Shown: positions 35,372-45,046 of the stretch, piece by piece | Position numbering within the stretch: the first letter of the stretch is position 1 | How the letters are laid out: each line of letters opens with the position of its first letter | Assembly (NCBI RefSeq): GCF_016909015.1 | Contig: NZ_JAFBFA010000009.1 | Coordinates: 1-64,000, forward strand | DNA from: Gracilibacillus alcaliphilus | GTDB lineage: Bacteria; Bacillota; Bacilli; Bacillales; Amphibacillaceae | Direction of reading: 5' to 3' | DNA length: 64,000 nt | Notes under the pieces: model-generated | Database searches by the model: none | Told to the model about the DNA's origin: nothing | What the model saw: the letters and a program-made list of their open reading frames with translations, nothing else | Made by a program: the position numbers and the translations under genes

Positions 35372-36436
35372 ATGGCAAAAAAATTAGATGAATCTTTTCT
35401 CCATCATACTGTCAAGCAAATGATTAACAAACGCAACAATTTCGGAGCTGTTTTGTGTGTTGAACAAGGGAACAATGCTTTTTCCTGGGTCGGATCAGCA
35501 GGAAACATGGAAGCAGATGACCGTTATTTTATTGCCAGTGTTACGAAATTATATGTTACAGCTGTTGTTTTGAAATTAAGAGCGAAAAATCAGTTGCAAT
35601 TGGAAGACCCGATAACAAACTATTTGTCTGAAGATATCATTCATGGCATTCATGTTCTAGATGGAGTTGATTATTCTAATGACATTACGATAAAACATTT
35701 GATCTCCAATACATCAGGTATACCGGATTACTTCGCCTATAAGCAATCCAATGGGAAAACAGCCGCTTCACAGCTTTTCAATGGCCAAGACGAGGATTGG
35801 CCTTTAGAAAAAACGTTGGATCTGGCAAAAGAATTAAAGCCAAAATTCAAACCCGGAGAAAGAGGAAAAGTCAATTATTCGGATACAAACTATCAACTTT
35901 TAGGAAAGATCATTGAGAATATTACTGGACTGAATATGTCAGACGTGTTTAAAACGTTCATATTTGATGAGTTGGGGTTATCAAAAACGTACGTATACGG
36001 AGATACCAATGAGGCTGAACCTGTGTCTTTATACTATAAAGCTAAGACTTTGCACCTTCCCCGATATATGGCTTCCATTACTCCAGAAGGGGGAATTGTG
36101 TCGACTGCTAAAGAAACGATGACTTTTTTAAAAGCATTTTTCAACGGTCATTTTTTCCCAAAAGAAGAACTAGAAGAACTCAAACAATGGAAGATGATCT
36201 TTTTTCCGGGACAATTTTATTATGGCATTGGATTGGAGAAGTTATGGACGCCTCGAATCATTTCACCGTTCAAGCCAATCAATGAAATATTAGGCTTTTG
36301 GGGGCAGTCAGGTGCCTTTGCTTTTTACAATCCTGAGCGAGATGTCTACTTTACAGGTACGATTAATCAGGCCAGCGGTTGGGGACATAGTGCGGCTCAC
36401 AAAGCCATGATAAAAACAATTAAGGCTATCCCTTAA
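35372..36436 (+). CDS. Beta-lactamase-family serine hydrolase
   Basis: A 354-residue penicillin-binding-protein/class C beta-lactamase-fold hydrolase. The nucleophile motif SVTK is at 56-59 and the second motif YSDTN at 169-173, with Asp where YxN normally has Asn; WGQSGAF and GWGHSA are candidates for the third. No signal peptide, so cytosolic. Such proteins are more often esterases or peptidases than antibiotic-resistance enzymes. AGGAGGC precedes the ATG. Cotranscribed with the TetR gene. Confidence 0.85.
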   Translation: MAKKLDESFLHHTVKQMINKRNNFGAVLCVEQGNNAFSWVGSAGNMEADDRYFIASVTKLYVTAVVLKLRAKNQLQLEDPITNYLSEDIIHGIHVLDGVDYSNDITIKHLISNTSGIPDYFAYKQSNGKTAASQLFNGQDEDWPLEKTLDLAKELKPKFKPGERGKVNYSDTNYQLLGKIIENITGLNMSDVFKTFIFDELGLSKTYVYGDTNEAEPVSLYYKAKTLHLPRYMASITPEGGIVSTAKETMTFLKAFFNGHFFPKEELEELKQWKMIFFPGQFYYGIGLEKLWTPRIISPFKPINEILGFWGQSGAFAFYNPERDVYFTGTINQASGWGHSAAHKAMIKTIKAIP

Positions 36437-36497
36437 AACAAATTATCTAACTCCAAACGGTCTTTAATTTCCCTTGTCGCAAACCGCTGTTGATTAT

Positions 36498-37667
36498 CTA
36501 ACTTCCTTTATTTGGCTGGGAAGAAACCAGGCTAACCAATACCTTTCCTAACTGCCGTACGGTTTCTTCTGTCGAGTCTATTCCCAAAGAGATACGAATA
36601 AATTCTTTTGCTGCTTTTCCGGTTACCCCAAGAGCTGCCATTGCATTGGCAGGAGTCTGCTGCCCTATGTGACAGGCACTTCCAGTTGAAATCGCATAAC
36701 CATAACGGTTGCATTCCAGCATAACCAGCTGTCCTTCCAGTCCCTTAAGCCGCATGCCAATAATAGCGGGAAGGTCGGCAGGATATACAATTGTCTGTTC
36801 GTCTATCTCCCCTATCGCCTCCAAAAAATGCTGTCGCAGCTGCATCAATTGATGATGTTGTTCCTTTAATTTGGCGGTAATTTTTTGTGCAGATAAGGTC
36901 ATGGCCGCAATAGCTGGGACATTGACCGTACCCGGACGAAATCCCCTTTCATGACTTGTATTTGGATAAAAAGGCTGCCAATGAAGGCGTGGATCGATAT
37001 AAACCATACCAACTCCCTTAGGACCATAAAATTTATGGCCAGAAATGGACAAACTATCCACAGCCTGCGTCAGTTCTTGAAGATTTACTTTGCCAAAAGT
37101 TTGCACACAATCACTGTGCAGCAGAAGATCATTCTTTCGGCAAAGTTTACTAATTTCCTTAATTGGCTGAATGGTGCCAATTTCTGAATTACCATGCTGA
37201 ATCGCGACTAGTACGGTCTCTTTCCGAATAGCATGTTCTAACTCCTTCAAATCAATATGTCCCTTCTGGTTAAAAGGCAAGGCTGTCACTTCATACCCTT
37301 CTTGCTTTAGTTTTTCTAATGTATGCTGAACGGAATCATGTTCAGCGATACTTGTAATGATATGTCTGCCTTCTTTTAATGTAGAGGATAGTAAGGCTTG
37401 AATCGCTAGAAAGTTCCCTTCTGATCCGCCGCTTGTAAAATATACCCCTTCTTTATGAGCACCCAACATAAGTGCGAATTCTTCACGGCAAGTTTCCAAT
37501 AACTGCTTCGCTTGACTGCCAATATCATGGAGGCTGCTTGTATTTCCAAAACAGGTAGCAGCGGTTTGGACATAAAGCTGCGCAGCTTCCTTATCAAGCG
37601 GACATGTCGCTGCATAATCAAAGTATAGTATGATAATCGCTCCTTTTTTCAAAAAAACTCTTGTCAT
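36498..37667 (-). CDS. nifS: Cysteine desulfurase, NAD-biosynthesis type (NifS)
   Basis: A PLP-dependent cysteine desulfurase of about 380-389 residues. The PLP Lys is in SISGHKFYGPKGVG and the active Cys in ISTGSACHIGQQ. Beside nadBCA it is expected to supply sulfur for the NadA Fe-S cluster. The start is odd: homologues begin close to the IILYFDYAAT segment (residues 11-20 here), an AAAGGAG site stands directly before it (about 37640-37646), yet only ATT, ATC and ATA codons follow. The ATG at 37667 has no ribosome site. No niaR/yrxA gene follows, unlike in B. subtilis. Confidence 0.9.
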   Translation of the reverse strand: MTRVFLKKGAIIILYFDYAATCPLDKEAAQLYVQTAATCFGNTSSLHDIGSQAKQLLETCREEFALMLGAHKEGVYFTSGGSEGNFLAIQALLSSTLKEGRHIITSIAEHDSVQHTLEKLKQEGYEVTALPFNQKGHIDLKELEHAIRKETVLVAIQHGNSEIGTIQPIKEISKLCRKNDLLLHSDCVQTFGKVNLQELTQAVDSLSISGHKFYGPKGVGMVYIDPRLHWQPFYPNTSHERGFRPGTVNVPAIAAMTLSAQKITAKLKEQHHQLMQLRQHFLEAIGEIDEQTIVYPADLPAIIGMRLKGLEGQLVMLECNRYGYAISTGSACHIGQQTPANAMAALGVTGKAAKEFIRISLGIDSTEETVRQLGKVLVSLVSSQPNKGS

Positions 37668-37679
37668 AAGTGTAATCTT

Positions 37680-37715
37680 ATGTAAATATATATGTCAAGA
37701 CACATGTAAATACAT
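37680..37715. promoter_or_regulatory. NiaR-like operator between nifS and nadB
   Basis: An imperfect palindrome centred on TGTC-AA-GACA (37693-37702); 13 of 17 arm positions match. NiaR (YrxA) is known to repress nad genes with nicotinate as co-repressor in Bacillus. The palindrome's position between the divergent nifS and nadB fits; equivalence to the known NiaR motif is inferred. Confidence 0.6.
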
Positions 37716-37750
37716 AAAATCTTTGACTAAGCTTAACAGAGGAGAGGATT

Positions 37751-39328
37751 ATGAGACAAACAGACGTATTAATTATCGGAAGCGGAGTCGCTGCCTTTCA
37801 ATTAGCTAATAAGCTGCGACACGATATAAATGTGATAATTATCACAAAATCAATGATTACAGAAACCAATTCTTATTTGGCACAGGGCGGCATTGCTGCA
37901 GCTCTTAGTGATCAAGACAATTCTGCCAAACATTTTAAGGATACACTTGAAGCCGGGCGTTATCACAATGATCCCGAGGCCGTCAAAACGTTAACTTCAG
38001 AAGCCCCTGCCCTGATCAAGGCACTGCAGCAACAGGGATGTTTATTTGATAAAGATAAACAGGGACAATTACTGCTGGGCTTAGAGGGCGCGCACAGTGA
38101 GAAAAGAATTGTTCATGGCGGCGGTGATGCAACAGGAAAAACTCTGATGGATTTCTTGATCGCCTATACCTCCAGTCATGTAGAGATTTTAGAAAATTAT
38201 TATGTGTACGAATTGTTAGTTAAAAACAATCGCTGTGTTGGTGTCAAAGCAAAAGGGTCTGACCAGCAAGTAGAAATCTTTGCTGCTCGACATATTATTT
38301 TAGCTACAGGAGGCTGTGGTCAGTTGTATCGCTACAGCTCCAATGCTGAAACAGCCACAGGAGATGGGATTGCACTTGCCTATTTAGCAGGAGCAGACAT
38401 AACAGACATGGAATTTATTCAATTTCATCCTACTCTACTTTACGCTAACGGCAAAACCCACGGATTGGTGTCAGAAGCAGTTCGTGGGGAAGGCGGTCGC
38501 TTAATCACAGCTGATGGTAATGAATTGATGAGGGATGTCCATCCTTTAAGTGATTTAGCCCCCCGGCATATTGTTTCACAAACCATCTATCAATCTCTAT
38601 CACGTGGAGAGCAGGTTTATTTAGATATAACACATGTAAAAAATTTTACTGCGCGATTTCCAACTATTGCACAACTATGCCGAAAAAACCATATTGATTT
38701 GACCAGCAAACAGATTCCAGTGGTTCCCGGCAGTCACTTTTTAATGGGAGGAATTAAAACAGATGTGATCGGACAAAGCAGTCTGCCAGGTTTGTATGCG
38801 TTAGGAGAAACGGCATGTACCGGCGTACACGGGGCTAACCGCCTTGCCAGCAATTCGTTATTGGAAGGTTTGTTCGCTGGAAAGAAATTAGCAGAGTGGT
38901 TAAATAAACAAGACTATACATGGGATCTGCCCCACGATATCGAAGGAAAATCGAAAAAAAGCGAGCTTGCATGCTTACCTAATCTCCATGATATCAAGCA
39001 TTCTATGATGGAAAGAGTCGGAATTGTTCGCAGCCATAACGGTTTATTGGCGCAAAAAAACTGGTTAAATTCATTTCAGCTAGAGGAATATAGGCATGTA
39101 AATTTAGATGCTGCCACCACAGAAACAATAACTCGCTTTTTTATGCTGGTAACTGCTGCATTAATCACGAATGGGGCTTTACAAAGAACGGAAAGCCGTG
39201 GAGGCCATTACCGGGTAGATTTCCCTTGTGAAGATAATAACAATTGGAGACAACACCAACTTATTCAAAGGCTGGGAAGGAGACTAGAGAAACAGGATGA
39301 ACAAACTAAAATTAAAACAGCAACTTGA
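37751..39328 (+). CDS. nadB: L-aspartate oxidase NadB
   Basis: A 525-residue FAD enzyme oxidising L-aspartate to iminoaspartate, the first step of de novo NAD synthesis. FAD-binding GSGVAAFQLA near 11-20, SYLAQGGIAAAL near 46-58, the succinate-dehydrogenase-like HPTLLY/GEGGRLI/APRHIVSQ stretch, and GANRLASNSLLEGLF. GAGGAGAGG precedes the ATG. Its 3' end overlaps nadC by 32 nt. Confidence 0.95.
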   Translation: MRQTDVLIIGSGVAAFQLANKLRHDINVIIITKSMITETNSYLAQGGIAAALSDQDNSAKHFKDTLEAGRYHNDPEAVKTLTSEAPALIKALQQQGCLFDKDKQGQLLLGLEGAHSEKRIVHGGGDATGKTLMDFLIAYTSSHVEILENYYVYELLVKNNRCVGVKAKGSDQQVEIFAARHIILATGGCGQLYRYSSNAETATGDGIALAYLAGADITDMEFIQFHPTLLYANGKTHGLVSEAVRGEGGRLITADGNELMRDVHPLSDLAPRHIVSQTIYQSLSRGEQVYLDITHVKNFTARFPTIAQLCRKNHIDLTSKQIPVVPGSHFLMGGIKTDVIGQSSLPGLYALGETACTGVHGANRLASNSLLEGLFAGKKLAEWLNKQDYTWDLPHDIEGKSKKSELACLPNLHDIKHSMMERVGIVRSHNGLLAQKNWLNSFQLEEYRHVNLDAATTETITRFFMLVTAALITNGALQRTESRGGHYRVDFPCEDNNNWRQHQLIQRLGRRLEKQDEQTKIKTAT

Positions 39329-40130
39329 GCAATTTTTTGTAGAAGATATTGGTGACCGAGATGTATCCAGTACCATATTCCATGAAAAACAAGCAGGACA
39401 AATCGATTTTGTGGCAAAAGCTGATGGTATTTTTTGCGGGGAAGAGATTATACATACTGGCTTTTCTATGCTTGTTGATAACGTAGAGATAGAAATGCAT
39501 GTTCATGATGGAGAATCGGTAACAAAACAGCAAATACTTGCTACGATTAGCGGAAATGTGGCTCAGCTCTTACAGAGTGAGAGAGTCATTTTAAATCTAA
39601 TCCAGCGAATGAGCGGGATTGCAACGCAGACACAAGCAGCTGTTTCAATCTTAAATAGTCAGCATACCAAGATATGTGACACTCGCAAGACAACACCTGG
39701 GTTACGAATGTTGGAAAAGTATGCGGTACGTTGCGGGGGTGGTGTCAATCACCGCTATGGCTTATATGATGCGGTCATGCTCAAGGATAATCATATTGCC
39801 TTTGCTGGTTCCATTACAAAGGCAGTGGAAGCAGTCCGACAACGCGTAGGACATATGGTCAAAATTGAAGTGGAGATCGAAACAAAAGCACAGATGCTGG
39901 AAGCTATTGAAGCGCAGGCAGATGTGATTATGTTTGATAATCGCCAACCGGAAGAAATCAAGATGTGGATTCAAGAAGTGCCGGACACTATTGTGACAGA
40001 AGCCTCTGGAGGAATCACACTGGAACGTTTAGCCGATTATAGGGAAGCAGGTGTCGATTATATTTCTTTAGGCTTTCTGACACATTCTATTTCGTCTTTG
40101 GATATTAGCGCCAAGGTCACCATCGAGTAG
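39297..40130 (+). CDS. nadC: Nicotinate-nucleotide pyrophosphorylase (quinolinate phosphoribosyltransferase) NadC
   Basis: A 277-residue enzyme that joins quinolinate with PRPP to form nicotinate mononucleotide and CO2. Family motifs: EDIGDRDVSS, QRMSGIATQTQ, CDTRKTTPGLRMLEKYAV, GGGVNHRYGL, MLKDNHI and EASGGITLE. Starts within nadB with a GGAGA about 14 nt upstream, implying coupling to nadB translation. Middle gene of the nadBCA operon. Confidence 0.95.
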   Translation: MNKLKLKQQLEQFFVEDIGDRDVSSTIFHEKQAGQIDFVAKADGIFCGEEIIHTGFSMLVDNVEIEMHVHDGESVTKQQILATISGNVAQLLQSERVILNLIQRMSGIATQTQAAVSILNSQHTKICDTRKTTPGLRMLEKYAVRCGGGVNHRYGLYDAVMLKDNHIAFAGSITKAVEAVRQRVGHMVKIEVEIETKAQMLEAIEAQADVIMFDNRQPEEIKMWIQEVPDTIVTEASGGITLERLADYREAGVDYISLGFLTHSISSLDISAKVTIE

Positions 40131-40203
40131 TGTAGATCACATTTCGCATCGAAAGAACTGGAATAAGCAGCTTTTATATATATAACAAAATGGAGGGAAA
40201 CAA

Positions 40204-41307
40204 ATGAGTTTATTACAAGCTTTACAAGCACACACACTTCCAGAAAAGTATCGCAACATGTCAACAGCCGAATTAGAACGAAAGGTGCACAGCATCAAGG
40301 AAGAAATGGGCGAAAGATTATTTATTCCATGTCATCATTATCAGAAAGATGAGGTTTTTCAATTTGCCGATGTAACAGGCGATTCCTTAAAACTTGCACA
40401 GTTATCACAGGCAAACCGGAAAGCGGAATATATCGCATTTTGCGGCGTACATTTCATGGCAGAAACGGCCGATATTTTAACTGCAGAAAATCAGCAGGTG
40501 TTTCTGCCGGATATGCGGGCAGGTTGTTCTATGGCTGATATGGCTGATATTTATCAAACCGAACGTGCTTGGGACAAATTGCAATCATTATTTGGTGATA
40601 CACTGCTTCCTTTGACATATGTCAATTCAACGGCAGCTATTAAAGCTTTTGTTGGTAAGCATGGCGGAGCTACTGTTACTTCATCCAATGCAGAACAAAT
40701 GGTACAGTGGGCTTTTTCGCAAAAAGAACGCATTCTTTTCTTACCTGACCAGCATTTAGGCAGAAATACTGCCTATAATTTGGGTGTGCGCTTAGAGGAA
40801 ATGGCCATTTGGGATCCGATCGAGAACAAGCTAGTATTTGACGGACCACTGGAAACAGCGAAAGTGATCCTTTGGAAAGGCCATTGCTCTGTGCATGAGA
40901 ATTTTACTGTGGCTAATGTACAACAAGTGCGTAAAAATTATCCGAATATGAAGATTATCGTGCATCCGGAATGCAGCCGGGAAGTGGTAGAACTTGCCGA
41001 TTTAGCCGGATCGACGAATTATATTATCCAGGCCATTGAACAAGCAGAGCCAGACTCTTCATGGGCAATTGGAACCGAAATGAATCTTGTGAACCGGATT
41101 ATTCAACAGCATCCAGATAAACAAATCATTTCCTTAAATCCGCATATGTGTCCTTGCCTGACAATGAATCGAATTGATTTGCCTCATCTTGCCTGGTGCT
41201 TGGACTCCATTAAACAAGGAGAAAGACGCAATATCATTCAAGTGGATCAACAGACAACTGGCTTTGCGACGCAGGCATTAGAGAGAATGCTGGCATTATC
41301 GGTATGA
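40204..41307 (+). CDS. nadA: Quinolinate synthase NadA
   Basis: A 367-residue [4Fe-4S] enzyme that condenses iminoaspartate with dihydroxyacetone phosphate to quinolinate. The three cluster Cys are at about 108 (RAGCSMAD), 228 (KGHCSVHEN) and 318 (MCPCLTMN), matching the Bacillus NadA pattern. ATGGAGGG precedes the ATG. Operon order B-C-A is the Bacillus one. Confidence 0.95.
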   Translation: MSLLQALQAHTLPEKYRNMSTAELERKVHSIKEEMGERLFIPCHHYQKDEVFQFADVTGDSLKLAQLSQANRKAEYIAFCGVHFMAETADILTAENQQVFLPDMRAGCSMADMADIYQTERAWDKLQSLFGDTLLPLTYVNSTAAIKAFVGKHGGATVTSSNAEQMVQWAFSQKERILFLPDQHLGRNTAYNLGVRLEEMAIWDPIENKLVFDGPLETAKVILWKGHCSVHENFTVANVQQVRKNYPNMKIIVHPECSREVVELADLAGSTNYIIQAIEQAEPDSSWAIGTEMNLVNRIIQQHPDKQIISLNPHMCPCLTMNRIDLPHLAWCLDSIKQGERRNIIQVDQQTTGFATQALERMLALSV

Positions 41308-41324
41308 TTCGGGGGAATTTATAA

Positions 41325-41370
41325 AAACAGGAGAGCCATTCCGAAAGTAGGGCTCTCCTGTTTCCTTTTT
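41325..41370 (+). terminator. Rho-independent terminator of nadBCA
   Basis: AAACAGGAGAGCC (41325-41337) pairs perfectly with GGCTCTCCTGTTT (41351-41363), followed by CCTTTTT. Confidence 0.9.
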
Positions 41371-41404
41371 CACCTGGTTAACCGGAAATTGGAATACAAA
41401 TTCT

Positions 41405-42760
41405 TTACCCCTGATCACTGCCTGCTCGGATTTCCATTGCCCGTTGACCGCTAGGTTCTTCCGCTGCACTAATAATTTCCGGGTTCTTTCCCTCTATTGC
41501 CGCTATTCGATCTAACAGCTTTTGTTTTAATTCACTTTTTACGTGATGAAAAGCATCTAATTGAATAATATTATTTAATTCATGTGGATCTGCATGCAGA
41601 TCATATAAAAATTCTTCTTCATACGTATCAGAATAGGAATCATTCCAACTGTCTTTCTTTGGTGCAGATACACTGTATTTCCATCTACTGGTCCTGATCC
41701 CTCTGCCCACTTGTGATTCACTGATTTGATAAAATATTTCCTGCGGCCAGTCTGTGTCCGTATGAGCTAATAGTGATAAGACAGACCTTCCTTGCATATG
41801 ATTCGGGACACTAATGCCAGCCGCTCCAAGCAAGGTAGGTGGCAGGTCGATTAAACTTACCAGTTCTTTTACTTGTCCTCCCCCATTAAAACCCGGTCCA
41901 ACTAAGGCTGTAGGCACACGTAAAGAACTATCATGACATGATCGTTTATATTCACTGTTTCTTGTTTTGAAATGGCAGCCATGGTCAGAGGTATATAATA
42001 TAATTGTATGTTCATCCATCTGCAGGCTTTTCAAACCATCCCGCACCCTGCCAAGTGCTTCATCAAGCTTTTTCACCATACCATAGTATCCTCCCAAATG
42101 CTGAGCCGAGGTACCACCTAGTGCCGACAAGTCGGCTGGAGACCATTTTCCTGTATAGCGTTCCTCATAGCCATCTGGGGCTGGGTAACTATCCAAATGA
42201 TTCTGATGGTGTGGTTCTAAATAGGACACAAATAGAAAAAAAGGATCTTCTTGATGACGATCAATAAAGCGAATAACCTCATCAGTCATCGCATCCACAC
42301 GATAACCCGGTAATTTCGTTGTTTCATTATCATCGTTGTATAATACGGTATCATAAGCATCCGAGCATAGTTCCAACGCATTGGAACCAAGCCATTCTTC
42401 ATACCCGCCTCGCTGTTCCTTCGGTACTGGCTCTTGATCGGCCAAATGCCATTTTCCAATATAACCTGTCTGATAACCTGCCTCTTTAAAATAAGCCGCC
42501 AGTGTCGTTTCCACTCGATCAAGTGAAATACCATTACGAAATACACCGTTCTCTGTGGCATATCGGCCTGTTTGTAAGCAAGCACGTGCCGGAGCACAAA
42601 CAGGCTGACAAGTGAACGAGTGATAAATATGTGTCCCCTCTCTTGCCATCCGGTCAAAATTTGGTGTTAAATCAAGTGGATTACCATGTATCCCTGTAGT
42701 ATCCCACCTTTGTTGATCTGTGAAAAAAACAATAACATTTGGTTTGCGATTATCTGTCAT
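41405..42760 (-). CDS. Type I sulfatase
   Basis: A 451-residue arylsulfatase-family protein hydrolysing sulfate esters. The formylglycine motif CAPAR is at 55-59 with the convertible Cys 55, followed by LQTGRY; metal residues in FFTDQQ (15-18) and the second signature GYIGKWHL (99-106) are present. No signal peptide, so it appears cytosolic and would act on imported sulfated sugars. The earlier in-frame start at 42814 enters a repeat element; GGAGGAG precedes the ATG at 42760. No maturation enzyme is in the window. Confidence 0.9.
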   Translation of the reverse strand: MTDNRKPNVIVFFTDQQRWDTTGIHGNPLDLTPNFDRMAREGTHIYHSFTCQPVCAPARACLQTGRYATENGVFRNGISLDRVETTLAAYFKEAGYQTGYIGKWHLADQEPVPKEQRGGYEEWLGSNALELCSDAYDTVLYNDDNETTKLPGYRVDAMTDEVIRFIDRHQEDPFFLFVSYLEPHHQNHLDSYPAPDGYEERYTGKWSPADLSALGGTSAQHLGGYYGMVKKLDEALGRVRDGLKSLQMDEHTIILYTSDHGCHFKTRNSEYKRSCHDSSLRVPTALVGPGFNGGGQVKELVSLIDLPPTLLGAAGISVPNHMQGRSVLSLLAHTDTDWPQEIFYQISESQVGRGIRTSRWKYSVSAPKKDSWNDSYSDTYEEEFLYDLHADPHELNNIIQLDAFHHVKSELKQKLLDRIAAIEGKNPEIISAAEEPSGQRAMEIRAGSDQG

Positions 42761-42783
42761 TAGGCTACTCCTCCTATACATGT

Positions 42784-43121
42784 GTTCAAAAAGGTCGAGA
42801 AAAAAGACCATCATCGGTTAAATTCGCAACATCGTGTTGCAACAACGATACTAGCACATCATGTGCGTCGAAAGTTCGAGGCAGCGCAGCTTTGAATAGC
42901 GAGCCGACTTCAGCGAAACCACTGCTTCGCTGGCTTGCACCGAGGAATTTTGCTTCTCAGCATTCACTTGAAGACGCAGGTGCAGAACGTTTTTTTATAT
43001 ATGCCATTAATACATGAGCAGACGATCTTGCCCGTAGAAAAAGTGGTCTTCTTTTTTTAAGGAACGGAAAAGCAAGCTAATTCCTACATTCGACGTGTCA
43101 TTTTTATTGGCCTTTTTGAAC
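42784..43121. repeat. MITE-like element, copy 3
   Basis: About 338 bp bounded by GTTCAAAAAGG (42784-42794) and CCTTTTTGAAC (43111-43121), an exact 11-bp inverted pair. It shares TCGGTTAAATTCGCAA and its right end with copy 2 at 10.5-10.7 kb. GC-richer and hairpin-rich inside. It splits the sulfatase from the ABC permease genes, so it may affect readthrough. No protein encoded. Confidence 0.65.
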
Positions 43122-43132
43122 ATTCTTTATAT

Positions 43133-44011
43133 TTAACCTTTTACCGCACCAGCAACACCATCTACAAAATAACGCTGGAAAAATAAGAAAACCAGTAAAA
43201 TAGGGATAAAAGAAATCGTCGCACCTGCTGCCATCCCGACTAAATCAGCTGAATTATCCTCGACAAAGGAATACATACCAACTCCTAATGTCCGTAAATC
43301 AGGCCGATGAATGGTAAAAACCAGTGGAATGAAGAAACTATTCCAAGTTTGAATAAACTGCAGAATAAAAGTGGAGGCAATCACAGGCTTCGCCAGAGGT
43401 AGCATAATGATCAAGAAAGTCCGCATAAAGCCTGCACCATCCATTTTCCCCGCTTCTTCCAATTCCTTTGGCAGTCCTCTGAAATAAGCAGCAAACAGTA
43501 AAATATACAACACATGTGTCCCTCCAGACTCGGCTAGCACCAAGCCGCTCATCGAACCGCCTATCCCCAGAGCATTAATTAACTGCCAAAGCGGGATGAT
43601 AGTATAACCGGCAGGGATAAACATCGTTGCTACAATTGCCGCCATAATAACCGTCTTGCCAGGAAAGGTGTATCTCCCTAACACATAGCCTGTCATACAA
43701 CATAAGACTAACACAATCAGCACAACGGACACAGTAAACACAACTGTATTGAAAAAATAACCGCTAAAATTAGCCAATTCCCATGCATTAACATAATTCG
43801 AAAAATTCATGTTCTCGATAACATTCCCCCAGTTCCATGGTAGAAAATCACTCCAGTTCGCACTGTTTGGCAATAAAGAAGTAGATCCAGAGAACATTTC
43901 CCGGTTTGTCTTAAAAGACGATGTGATAGTCCAGATCAATGGATAAACCCAAATTAGTGTAATCACCAAAAATAACAGATGTAAGATAATCTTTATCATT
44001 CTTTTGTTCAT
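43133..44011 (-). CDS. Carbohydrate ABC transporter permease (MalG type), sulfatase locus
   Basis: A 292-residue six-helix permease with EAA loop ELEEAGKMDGAGFMRTFLII near 190. Start set at 44011 behind GGGGGGTG; the longer frame from 44047 overlaps the previous gene. Third sugar importer of the window, together with the next two genes. Confidence 0.92.
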   Translation of the reverse strand: MNKRMIKIILHLLFLVITLIWVYPLIWTITSSFKTNREMFSGSTSLLPNSANWSDFLPWNWGNVIENMNFSNYVNAWELANFSGYFFNTVVFTVSVVLIVLVLCCMTGYVLGRYTFPGKTVIMAAIVATMFIPAGYTIIPLWQLINALGIGGSMSGLVLAESGGTHVLYILLFAAYFRGLPKELEEAGKMDGAGFMRTFLIIMLPLAKPVIASTFILQFIQTWNSFFIPLVFTIHRPDLRTLGVGMYSFVEDNSADLVGMAAGATISFIPILLVFLFFQRYFVDGVAGAVKG

Positions 44012-44024
44012 GTCACACCCCCCT

Positions 44025-44978
44025 TTATGTGGTCTTTGTACTGCCAAACTTTCGTACCAAAATGCCCAGTATAATAGAGATAATCATTGTCGCAAAACCA
44101 TATATAATCCCTGCTGCTGAAGCAAATCCCATCCGCGGGAATCCGCCTTCTATTTCAAATGCATACCGATAAATATATAACGGGACTACATCTGTACCAA
44201 AATATGGCCCGCCATTGGTAAAGGTCTTGACTAAATCAAAGACATTAAAGGCCCATACCGTTTGGAAAAAGGTAATCACCACCAGAAAAGGAATCAAAAG
44301 CGGCAGGGTGATATAGATAAACTGCTGCACAATACCAGCTCCATCTACTCGTGCTGCTTCATATAAATCCTTCGGCAATGTTTGCAGGCCTGCCAGCCAG
44401 TAAATCACTTTAATACCGAACCCTTTCCAAACACCGACCAAAATCAAGGCCACCATTGCAAATGCAGTATTACCCAGCCAGTTAATCGGCTCTTGAATCA
44501 CTCCAATATTCAGCAGCACCTCATTTAAGAAGCCACCTTCAAATGCAAAGATATTCTTCATAATAATACCGACAATTGCCATGGTTAATACAACTGGCAG
44601 GAAAAACATCGACCGAAAGAAAGTGGCAAACTTCAATTTGGGACTATTTAATATAATCGCTACAATTAACGAAGTCGGGACCACGATAACAACCAAACCA
44701 ATGGTATAAATAAAACTATTCTTAAATGCTCCCCAAAAATAAGAATCTTGTAACACCTCGACAAAATTTTGAAATCCGATAAAATGGGTCGGCCAGCCTG
44801 TTCCATTCCAATTAAAGAAACCAAAATAATAACTAGCAATAATCGGCCATAAAGTAAATGCCAAGTAGATTACTAATTGCGGAAATAAAAAGATATAACA
44901 CCACATCACTTCTCTTCTTCTGATGGTGGAGATATGCTTCTTTTTTGCAGATCGTTTTGCTGTACTTACAACCTCCAT
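44025..44978 (-). CDS. Carbohydrate ABC transporter permease (MalF type), sulfatase locus
   Basis: A 317-residue permease with a basic N terminus (KRSAKKKHISTIRRRE), six helices and EAA loop LYEAARVDGAGIVQQFIYIT near 220. AGGAGGAA precedes the ATG. 13 nt before the MalG-type start. Confidence 0.92.
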   Translation of the reverse strand: MEVVSTAKRSAKKKHISTIRRREVMWCYIFLFPQLVIYLAFTLWPIIASYYFGFFNWNGTGWPTHFIGFQNFVEVLQDSYFWGAFKNSFIYTIGLVVIVVPTSLIVAIILNSPKLKFATFFRSMFFLPVVLTMAIVGIIMKNIFAFEGGFLNEVLLNIGVIQEPINWLGNTAFAMVALILVGVWKGFGIKVIYWLAGLQTLPKDLYEAARVDGAGIVQQFIYITLPLLIPFLVVITFFQTVWAFNVFDLVKTFTNGGPYFGTDVVPLYIYRYAFEIEGGFPRMGFASAAGIIYGFATMIISIILGILVRKFGSTKTT

Positions 44979-45046
44979 AGCTGTTCCTCCTTATCATAAA
45001 ATCTGAGATCATGAGCTTAACCCCTGCAGGAATTAAGCTCATGGCA

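Noticed and set aside
42286..42657. Frame inside the sulfatase gene
   Set aside because: Same-strand out-of-frame shadow of the CAPAR-containing gene.
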